Assembly (NCBI GenBank): GCA_037952775.1
Contig: JBANAY010000003.1
Coordinates: 19,902,001 to 19,966,000, forward strand
DNA: 64,000 nucleotides
Direction: 5' to 3'
Origin: Clonostachys chloroleuca
Lineage: Eukaryota > Ascomycota > Sordariomycetes > Hypocreales > Bionectriaceae
Part shown: in pieces, positions 55,857 through 64,000 of the stretch
Layout of the letters: the number at the start of each line of letters is the position of its first letter
Position numbering within the stretch: the first letter of the stretch is position 1
Program-made: the position numbers and the translations under genes
The notes under the pieces: model-generated
Databases searched by the model: none
What the model was told of the DNA's origin: nothing
What the model saw: the letters and a program-made list of their open reading frames with translations, nothing else

Positions 55857-57577
55857 GTTGGTGCGCTTGGAGTCGTGAAAGGGAAAAAATGGCTGGCAAA
55901 ACAACATTCTTATTAAAAACGCATGCGGGGCGCCTCGGAACGATCACGCCATCGACGGCATCTGCTTGATGTTAGTGTTATATTTTGCACAGTCACCAAT
56001 TCAAAATTCTCGGAATAAGAGGGGAGGCCGATCGCGGGGAGGTGCTAGAGTAACTTCATGCCTAGGCTGAGATCTCTACGAGTGGGATAGCTAGGTAATG
56101 CGTAGGCGGTCAGAGTTGTCGGGTGGCAGACAACTGACGCGTGACTCACCTTTCGCTCACCTTTCCGATCCATGGAATCGTGGCGCGTTTTGCTCAAGAA
56201 CGTTCTTTGCTGTTTTCTGGCTTGGTTTGAAAACTTTCTTTACCGACATGTTTTCGACTTTACCAACTTTATTTATCGAAGAAAGCCTACATCAAAGAAG
56301 AAATTTGTCGAACAACAACTGTAGCGAAGAAAACCAGACTGGCGATTGTGGGTCACACGGCCAGGAGCTGGGTAGAGCAGAAAGCACCCGCTTTTACTAC
56401 TACCCAAATCGCAAATGGAAACCACGTTTTTGATTCTTATTGATAATCAACCAAGATATTAGTTAGAAGTACGGGAGACTCTCGTGAGCGATAGCGAGCA
56501 GACTGGTCAGTGGGAAACCCTCATTATTGGGCAAGGATCCACCATGGAAATCCGGTTAAGCAGCTTTCAAGTCAAACACGCATCAAAACTTGAACAGCTC
56601 GGCGGCCGCCAAAAACCGGAGCATTGCTTTGCATTTTTTTTCGCTGTTTTTCATATCAAATACTCAGTGTGTTTGATCTCATGTGACCTAGAGACACTAG
56701 AAAGATAAAGGAGAAAATCTACAAGTGACACTCCGGTGTAGGGGTTGGGCACACGATCATTAATATTTAACAACCAATCCCTTAGATCCGATCTACTTTA
56801 ACGACAAAAAAAAACATTGATTGATGTGCGTTTATCTTAGCATACCTACTTAGTCCTGCACCACGATTTCCAATAACAGGTAGTTAGTGGCTTTGTGCGT
56901 TTGACTTGAGCACAGTACATCTCCACAGGTCATGCACGTCTTTACTTCATGAATGTGGGACTAAAACGACCCTTTTCACACGCACAGGCTACTCTGCAAT
57001 TGTACCAAGAGTAGTTCCATGCGCTGCTTGCAAGATACCGTAGATGGCTTTCGTGTTAAGCCTGCTCCACAGAGTACCCACGAAATGAGGATTGATGTTG
57101 AACAGCCTGCCCAGGATTTAGTAGTTGAGCCGGGTCGGTCGGTATTGCGCCGTTGAGCGCAGAATTTACCCAAACAGGAATGATCAGGATTGAACCAACA
57201 CGGCGGAGTGCAATGGCTTGACAGGGGTCAGGACAGCTCAGCAATGTCAGCCGTGTTGTCCTATGTGACAAACTATTCATATGAAGTCTTTGGGCGAGCC
57301 TGTATTGGAGTCCATTGCCCAGTTGGCGGCTCTTGGGGGGCTTAATACGAGCAAGTTGTCCCGGCGGACAGATGCGATGAAGAAAGATCATCCGCTTACT
57401 GGACGTGAGCGTGTTCTAGTAAACATAAATAACACACTTGCTTGCCCAACTCTTGGTTCTCTTAACCGAAGGGCATTACAAAGATCATCTTCTTTTCGCA
57501 ATTTACACGTATATGAATCATCAATCTGCATCTACACAACAAAGAAGCTGGCCTGGCCTCCAGATACCCATAACATT
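55857..57577. other. Intergenic, no gene recognised
   Basis: This region of 1.7 kb holds the promoter of the NAT gene, AT-rich sequence with A-runs near 56805, and the promoter of the Rossmann-fold gene. Short open frames (up to 111 codons) have no motifs. Confidence 0.55.
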
Positions 57578-58321
57578 ATGTCAAACCTCAAAACCATTGC
57601 ATTCTTCGGCGCCTCTGGCGGCTGCGGCCTTGCAGCTCTTAAAGAAGCCCTTCAAGCCGGACATACCTGCATCTACCTCCTCCGCACACCATCCAAGCTT
57701 GCAGATCTTGGCGCAGCATCGCCCAATCTCATCATCCACAAAGGCAACGCCCACGACACAAACGCCGTGGCATCTTGTCTCACAGTGCCAGGCGAGCATC
57801 GCCTAGTCGACGCCATATCCTTCTCCATCGGCGCTGTCATGGACCCAAAGACTAGGAAATTCACCGATCCAGACGTCTGCAAGAGAGGTATTGCTTCTGT
57901 CCTTGAGGCAATCTCCATGCTCCGTCTCGAGGAACAACTGCCAGGCAGACCACTCATCGCAACAGTCAGTACCACTGGTATTTCAGATCAGAAACGAGAC
58001 TACCCTATTGCACTACACCCAATGTATCATTACATGCTGGCTGTTCCACACGCGGACAAGAAGGTTATGGAGGAGCGCCTGCGAAGCAGTGGAGAGCGAT
58101 TCGTCCTCGTGCGCCCCAGTCTTCTCATGGACGGCAACAAGGGCAATGCTACGATCAAGGAGGGAGTGGAAGATGTCGTGTCAGCGGTGTTGGAAAGCTC
58201 AGCAGTCGGCTATGCGATCTCTCGGGGAGCAGTTGGCTGGTGGATCTACAACAGACTGCTTAAGATGAACGAAGCCGATGTGCGGCATATGGAAGGGAAA
58301 GCCATCTCTATTACATGGTAA
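57578..58321 (+). CDS. NAD(P)-binding Rossmann-fold protein (NmrA/atypical SDR-like)
   Basis: The start is ATG 57578 (MSNLKTIAFFGASGG). The frame is open upstream to 57281, but that part shows no conserved character. The product is 247 residues. The dinucleotide-binding motif GASGGCGLAALKEAL follows the first strand, LLRTPSKLADL follows the second, and LIIHKGNAHD and VDAISFSIGAVMD fit the third and fourth. RFVLVRPSLLMDGNKGN and VVSAVLESSAVGYAI match the C-terminal part of NAD(P)H-binding PF13460/NmrA-like proteins. There is no classical YxxxK catalytic pair, so it may be a redox sensor or an atypical reductase. Cytosolic. Confidence 0.87.
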   Translation: MSNLKTIAFFGASGGCGLAALKEALQAGHTCIYLLRTPSKLADLGAASPNLIIHKGNAHDTNAVASCLTVPGEHRLVDAISFSIGAVMDPKTRKFTDPDVCKRGIASVLEAISMLRLEEQLPGRPLIATVSTTGISDQKRDYPIALHPMYHYMLAVPHADKKVMEERLRSSGERFVLVRPSLLMDGNKGNATIKEGVEDVVSAVLESSAVGYAISRGAVGWWIYNRLLKMNEADVRHMEGKAISITW

Positions 58322-58712
58322 TGATTGAAGTGGCTGTAGTCTCTAGCTGAACGGATTTATATCACAAATAAACCGGATGATGAGTGCTTGATGCTGATTT
58401 CCAACATGGCCGATATCGGTGATCCCTTCGATGCTATTTGCCTGCAATTGACTTTATTAGTTGCGATAAAGAGCCAATCAACCTTTACCTTACCTTTGGT
58501 CTTGGACGCAAATATTCTAGCATGGAGTTTATTACGGTCTGCTAAGTCCCACTCCCCAACTCCAAGTGCCTACTTTGACCGTTTAGAGCACTCTCCTACT
58601 CACTATTGTGACGGCGGCAACGGAAAAGCAATGATCTTTCAAATAAATATGAAAAAAAAAAAACAATAAATTGACGGCAAAAAGGTAGGGAGGAGCAAAA
58701 AGCTAATTGACC
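58322..58712. other. Intergenic between the Rossmann-fold gene and the tRNA
   Basis: No gene is recognised. An A-run near 58652-58670 lies in the tRNA's 3' flank. Confidence 0.6.
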
Positions 58713-58797
58713 CGACCACGCCAGGAGTCGAACCTGGAATCTCTAGAGCAGGCGAGGAAGCCGAAATCTAGCGCCTTAGCCATTAGGCCACGCGGCC
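58713..58797 (-). tRNA. tRNA-Arg (anticodon UCG) with a 12-base intron
   Basis: On the minus strand the acceptor GGCCGCG pairs with CGTGGTC with two G-U pairs. The D stem is GCCT/AGGC, the anticodon stem CTAGA/TCTAG, and the T arm CCAGG-TTCGACT-CCTGG. The loop reads TT-TCG-G, then a 12-base insertion (58749-58760) at the canonical position after base 37, then C. The anticodon is therefore UCG, decoding CGA as arginine. The A box TGGCCTAATGG and B box GGTTCGACTCC match consensus. The insertion would be removed by tRNA splicing endonuclease. Confidence 0.93.
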
Positions 58798-59415
58798 AAT
58801 TAACGTGAAAATCTCGGTCGACAAGCTCAACAAGTTCCTTCCAACAGACCTGGTTCGCCTCGGGAAACACAGAGAACAGGTCACAGAAGAAGGGTATCTT
58901 CTGCAGAGCCCGTAGAGGGCCTAGGCCATATTCAATTGACTGGCAATTAGTTAGTTTTGAAATAACAGCCAGCTGTTGGTCTGGGTAACATTATGACTTC
59001 GTAGTTACTATTATACTGGCTACATACCTCACCTATATACACGCGTATATTGCTATTTCTTTTTCCTTGATCTTATTTACCTTCACCATTATGAATACAA
59101 TCAACAGCTACAGCCTCGAGCAGCCTCGAGCAGGTAATTTTGATCCTACCCGCCGCGATACTAACGAATCCGATCAACAGCTGCAGCCTTGAGCGGCCTC
59201 AAGCAGGTAGGTCAGATCCTATCCACGCTGAGAATAGGATCAATATCTGGGATTGTTCTCGTATTCAGCTCGTCGCATAAGTTTTTTATCGGAGATTAGA
59301 TAGCATTAGTTCTAGTTCACGTTTTCCACCACGATTGCAACTGGATCTAGTAGAATCTGCATGACCTAGAATCTAAACAGCCCGAGACACAGGATGCTAC
59401 ATGCCTCCGAGTGAG
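58798..59415. other. Intergenic between tRNA and sugar porter genes
   Basis: No gene is recognised. The stretch contains a diverged 73-base direct duplication (59101-59225). Confidence 0.55.
59101..59225. repeat. Diverged 73-base direct duplication
   Basis: tcaacagctacagcctcgag (from 59101) and tcaacagctgcagccttgag (from 59174) begin two related units 73 bases apart. Both run on through gcctcRagcaggta to gatccta. Inside the first unit gcctcgagca is itself doubled. Many differences are C/T or A/G transitions. Confidence 0.65.
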
Positions 59416-61265
59416 CTATTCCTTGCTAATGCCCGAATTTTCGTTTTCAACAAGCATCTGGGTGGCTGTAACTGTTTTGCTAAAGTTCCATGGCCTAATC
59501 TTGCGGTCGAATAGCTCATCAAGCTCTGCGGCAGAGCGGCTGTTGATTGAAGTTAGATCTTGCGAAACAGAAGGTAGAGGGAAAGACATGTGCATACTTG
59601 GTAGTTTCTGGGATCAAGAACCACACCCCGAGAACAAATGGGAGCCCAGTGCCGACGAAGAACCAGCATGTCTTTAAGCCCCAGTTCCAGTCGTTGGTAT
59701 TAATCATGTAGGGGATTAGGATACCCATACCAACACCAACGACGCATGTGGATGCTGCAGCAAAGCCAGCGGTGTAAGGTCTCAAGCGCTGAGACGAAAT
59801 CTCGCCAATAAACCCCCATCCTGTGGCACCGTTACCAACCAACCCAACATCTGAAGACGGTTAGCAAGTCGAGTGACTCAATATAATAAGAAGAGCACTT
59901 ACTATAGAGCACGGAAAAGAAGACCAGAAGTATGTCAGAAGCAGGAATATGCGGAGTCACCCCAAGAATGCCGACAGCGACATTACAAAGCCAGCAGAGT
60001 GTCGTCCCGTAACAGGCCATCCAACGACGGCCCGTGACATCAGCAAGGTAGATAGTAAGGACGCTAACGGCCATCCCAACACCAGAAGTGATACAGGTAA
60101 CCTTGAAAGGGTCCTCGATACCGGCTTGCTGGAAAAAGTAGGAACCGTAGCTGAGGAACAACCCAAGGCCGATGAATGGTTGCGCCATAAGTGTCCATAG
60201 TGAAATGAGGGTTCGCAGTCCGTCCGTCTTTTTGAAGATAGCCCACCATTTCTCGTTGTGCTGTTCAGCCGCGACATTGCGTTCGTGCTCTAGGTTGATG
60301 ACCAGCAAGTTATATTGTAGGCTTGCATCAAAGTCCTCTACCCCTCTGAACAACTGACGCAGTGCCTGTTGGCCCCTTTCAGCATAGCCCCTCGAAGCGC
60401 ACCAAGCGGGAGACTCAGGAGTAAAGAAAATGATAATGAGCATGAGCCCAATTTGCGACCATTGGGTATAAATCGGAATAAGATAGTTCATCGGGTCGAT
60501 GATAGACATAGATTGCAAAGCGACAGGAGCGAAGAACTGCCCGAGGCTGAACCACAAGCTGTAAAACATCAAGAACACACCCCGGCATCTTACAGGGGCG
60601 ACCTCAGACACATATGCCGGAATCGTGGATTGTAGGCAGCCCACACCTATTCCGCCGAGGAGCTTGGCCACGAACCAGACCTGAGGGGTTCTGGCCACGC
60701 ACTCGACCATGACGCTAAGGGCTAGGATACTCCAGTACCAGTACATGGAAAATTTTCTGCCAAATCTGTCGGCTAGGAATGGAAGTGTGATCATGCCTAC
60801 AATTTGGCCAACGGAACCTGTCGCGTTCCAGCCACCGATGTCGCTCGAGGCGAGCACTGGTTTACCATCAGTGCCGGTAGCCGAACCAAATTGTCGAATA
60901 AAGCCAGGATTGGCGATGATATTACCAAGGATGCTAACGAATCATGGATCAGTCAAATTAATGGAATGCTTTGGTGGTCGAACCTAGAGTTGACGGGAGC
61001 TTACTTACCCAATTTGATATCCATCGGTCGCGGCGCTGAAGGTAATGAGAAAACAGAAAAGAGAGTTCATCTTGAAAAGCTTCACTGTTTGCCATACAGT
61101 CAAGTGTTCATAACCGCTGGTTCCTTGGCCCTTGGCGGCGGCATCTGCAACGATGTCTTTGGAAGTCAGAGCGCCTTGTTCAACAGCCCCTGTAGGTTTG
61201 TCAGTATCAACTGGCTGCCCACGTTCAGCGACGGTAGCCGAAGAATTCTCCTTGATGGAAGTCAT
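59416..61265 (-). CDS. MFS sugar porter (general alpha-glucoside/hexose transporter-like)
   Basis: The model is complement(join(59416..59539,59598..59850,59903..60933,61009..61265)), 554 residues. The introns of 58, 52 and 75 bases have GTATGC, GTAAGT and GTAAGT donors and matching phases. Sugar-porter hallmarks are FLADRFGRK between helices 2 and 3, YVSEVAPVRCRG, FFTPESPAWCASRG, YLADVTGRRWM and the C-terminal VWFLIPETTNRSAAELDELF. About 65 residues precede helix 1 (ending HLTVWQTVKLFK), which is usual for fungal sugar porters. A plasma-membrane proton symporter is expected. Substrate prediction beyond alpha-glucosides or hexoses is not safe. Confidence 0.93.
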
Positions 61266-62752
61266 AGTGGAGTATAGAGTAGAAGTTAAGTTTCCACGAA
61301 ACAAGGAAAACACCTAATGGTAGTACAAGAAACCGCCAGTGGGATTGAGCCTGCTCCTTTTGATATTGCTCCAAAGCAGTTCTTGAGACGGCGTTCCCTT
61401 CGCCTCCTTTATATGCCCATGGCCTTATAAGTAGCATGGGACTAGCTCATCCCATATAGGATGCCCAACCGAAGCGTTTCTTCGCTACGCAGGCGAACTC
61501 CTGCTTTCGCGTTGAATTTGTGTGCTTGAGGCTAGCAGCTAACTACCCCGAGGTCTCCACTCAAACAAACCCCACCATCTTCCCCGGAATCTGTGGGCCA
61601 ACAAAGTACAAGGTGTCGGTCGTGGGCAGTATACGGCAGGACAGTCCACGGGTGAGACGGTTCACTGGACGTTTTGTGATTTGGCACTAGCCTGGGCTGG
61701 GGGACTCGCCTAATGCCGGTTTCACTCAGGCGACCAAATACAGCGTATAGCATGATGGACTCTATAGATATTCTCACGATTTCAAATGCCTGGCCGCGAG
61801 CTCATTAGGTGCTTCCTGGGGTATCACAAGATCCCAGCACCAACGCCGAGTGAGCTTTGGTGGTCCAATTTCTTTAGCCATCGTTAACATCGGCATGATT
61901 TACGCCGAATGCCAGGGTAATGAAAGCAGAACACATCCTGTTCCTATGACCCGAGGACCTGTGCGATGGGCGGATGACATTGGCGCTCGACAATGCACCA
62001 GGATACATTTGTCGTGTTGAATACGATTAAACTGCCCCGCTGGCACCAAGTCCCTGCCGGTGCTCCAGGCTCATTTATCGAGGAGAAGAGCCCATGTGCT
62101 CGGTGGGGCTCCTACCCAGCCGCGGGGTTATGTTCATCGTCGCATCCTAGCGACCATTACTGACACACCACGGCCAAAGGGAGGTTCAAGGGGTGCCGTC
62201 TGAAAGACCCCCGCATGTTCAAGCCTGATGACCGGAGGTATTCGAAGACCGAAAAGTTAACCATGCAGCACAACCGATTGCTGCCAGGTACTGCATGCTT
62301 CTGCCAGCGCGACTCAGGTAACGTTGTGGTGGGTGACGGAGTCTCCCCGTGGGGTGGTCCTGCCCACGCTCGAACGGGCTTTTTCCAACCCGCTATACGA
62401 AAAATCGGTTATCAATTGTAGTTAGGGTAGGGTGTGTGGCGCGTTGACTTTGTCTTTACCTTGTTTGCTTGCCCCTTCAGACCTCATTTTGCATGGTGCG
62501 CTTAGACGGTCTCAGCTCGGTGCAATTTACTATATTGGCTGCCCTGGTTTGAAGGCCAAACATAGTGACAGTCTCAATCTGGGCTTCACTTGGACCGAAA
62601 GCTCGCTCAATCAAAAGCCGAAAGGAGCTCGTGATGTAAATATAGAGGCGCACGAGTCTACTTAAATCATAGATAGGATCTGACTCAGCTGGAGACAGCA
62701 TAATGCAAACTTCGCTTGTGTGCTAGGTTCACCGAACGAACAATAGAGCGTC
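61266..62752. other. Intergenic, divergent promoters
   Basis: This is the region between the divergent sugar porter and hydrolase-like genes. It is GC-richer at 62040-62400, with many CGG and CCG triplets, but no gene, tRNA or clear repeat is recognised. Confidence 0.55.
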
Positions 62753-64000
62753 ATGATGAAATTCTCTACAAAATACCTCAGGTAATATTCTTTAATTCTC
62801 CAGCACTTTTCAGCCTCAATCGTTGCTTACTGTGGCATCAAGCGTTTGTTTTTGCATCGCATATGCTGCAGCGGGCACGACCAACGCTATCACAACCACA
62901 CTGCTGGCCAAGGGCCCCGAATGCGATATAAAAGATGGAGTAGTGACAATCACGCCTGAATGCGTTGATACCACTTATAAGACGGCCATCATTACTGACG
63001 AGGGGGATGAAGACGTTCCCATACCTCATTATAGGGTCTCCGGATATTTTGATGAAACCAACATTGACTTCACTATATACCTCCCCAAAAATGGCTGGCA
63101 GGGTCGGTTCTTCCAAAAGGTTTATCCTTTGCAAAACTCAACAGCGGAAGATCATGATATTGTGTTTGGGGCAGACAGCGGTGGTTACACAAGCCAGGTA
63201 GCCGGGGGTGGGGGCTACCGTGCTGACGCCGCGGTGGCTAAGATCTCCAGAACTATCGCACGGGAGTACTACAATAATACAACTTCAGACATATATGGAT
63301 ATATTTATGGTGGCAGTGGTGGCTCGCTTGTTACGATCGGCGCTGTTGAGAACACGTTTGGTATTTGGCAAGGAGCTGTTGCACTCGTGCAAGCCGTCCC
63401 CGTCTCGAACCCAAACAATTTTTGCCTTCGCGCAATGGCAGGCCTAGTACTGGAGGACCACAAGGACACAATTATCGATTCCATTCGTCCTGGTGGAAAT
63501 ATGAACCCTTTTAGTCGTCTTGACGCTGTGAGCCGCGAAGTCTTGACCGAGGTCACGGAGCTTGGTATCCCACTTACAGCATTTGAGGACTTCGCTGGTA
63601 TTGCCGGAAACCGAACAAATTTTCTTCGCACATTCCGGGTTTTAGTGCTACCGACTATTGAAAGCTTTGATCCCACCTATGTCAATGACTTTTGGACAAA
63701 GACTGGATATCTTGGTACCGAGAATTCTGGACTCGGCGACTTTTATCGGAGGATGTTATATGAGTATGACACGGTCGTGCAAGATACTCATATTGAGGGG
63801 CGAAATCTGGTCTCTGTCGTTCTTGAAAACGTTAAATCAACTCCACCAGCACACGGACTCCAATTCACAATCCAGTCTCATGTTGGAAGTTCAACTATTT
63901 CTGCAGGAAAGTTTACAGCGCAGCTCGATAGTGATACCAGGATGGCTGTCATTGACCCAGGCCAAAACTCCACACTTCTCGCCTTGGTATCAAAAGGCAC
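62753..64000 (+). CDS. Secreted alpha/beta-hydrolase-like protein (3' part outside window)
   Basis: A continuous frame runs from 62804 to the right edge (about 398 codons). It encodes a hydrophobic leader (LLTVASSVCFCIAYAAAG) and a domain with FTIYLPKNGWQGRFFQKVYP, GADSGGYTSQVAGGGGYRAD and a nucleophile-elbow-like IYGGSGGSLVTIGAVENTFG, ending in QLDSDTRMAVIDPG. The G-x-S-x-G-G elbow recalls tannase-like esterases, but the CS-D-HC cysteines are not seen, so family placement is uncertain. This frame has no ATG of its own at the 5' end. A short upstream exon, ATG 62753 to 62781 (MMKFSTKYL), would fit in phase only across a 22-base gap that begins GTAATA and ends CCAG. The true start is therefore unsettled. 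Confidence 0.65.

Noticed and set aside
62753..64000. Calling the right-edge gene a second tannase
   Set aside because: It has a G-x-S-x-G-G elbow, but the cysteines flanking the catalytic Ser and His in tannases were not found, and the C-terminal part is outside the window.

Overview
The window is nuclear DNA of a filamentous ascomycete (Pezizomycotina, probably Sordariomycetes; the species cannot be told from sequence alone). The evidence is short introns of 49-134 bases with GT...AG ends and CTNAC-like branch sites, a nuclear tRNA-Arg with a short intron, long intergenic stretches, and fungus-specific families: Zn2Cys6 regulator, NACHT-WD40 STAND protein, FunK1/DUF7924, tannase and P450. 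I placed introns by matching splice signals to reading phase and to what the protein families require. Most multi-exon models sum to whole codons.

Layout. 1-1015: 5' part of a secreted M14 carboxypeptidase. 1.9-6.8 kb: an unusual NLR-like protein with a NACHT-associated N-terminal domain, a very long charged helix made of 6-residue repeats, a Gln/Pro repeat and a WD40 propeller, but no NACHT NTPase. 8.5-9.3 kb: a membrane-anchored protein of unknown function. 10.35-12.44 kb: decayed FunK1 and DUF7924 sequence. 13.4-29.6 kb: metabolic genes, namely a tannase/feruloyl esterase, RidA, APH-fold phosphotransferase, cytochrome P450, Zn2Cys6 regulator, ACS-type MFS transporter and a fused 5-oxoprolinase/hydantoinase. 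P450/regulator and transporter/oxoprolinase are two divergent pairs, and their promoters share a 12-base motif lying in CGG/CCG dyads, so a small regulated catabolic cluster is plausible.

29.8-40.4 kb: a NACHT-WD40 STAND protein, a secreted PAN-domain protein, a Ypd1-like phosphotransfer protein whose phospho-accepting histidine is glutamate, and a TPR protein that looks like the back half of an NB-ARC STAND protein. 43.5-45.2 kb: a disordered DUF8035-type protein. 46.1-48.4 kb: a PLP enzyme of the ACC deaminase/D-cysteine desulfhydrase family facing a broken UbiA prenyltransferase. 49.1-50.1 kb: a small secreted cysteine-rich barrel protein. 52.8-54.4 kb: a decayed amino-acid/GABA-type permease, with a 41-base piece repeated at 51.2 kb. 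54.8-55.9 kb: arylamine N-acetyltransferase. 57.6-58.3 kb: Rossmann-fold oxidoreductase-like protein. 58.7 kb: tRNA-Arg(UCG). 59.4-61.3 kb: sugar porter. 62.75 kb to the end: a partial secreted alpha/beta-hydrolase-like protein.

Overall this looks like an accessory region: three STAND/NLR-type genes, three decayed loci, secreted enzymes and transport/detoxification genes, with few housekeeping genes. The two observations I would follow first are the NTPase-less NLR-like protein with its long helix and the histidine-less Ypd1 paralogue.
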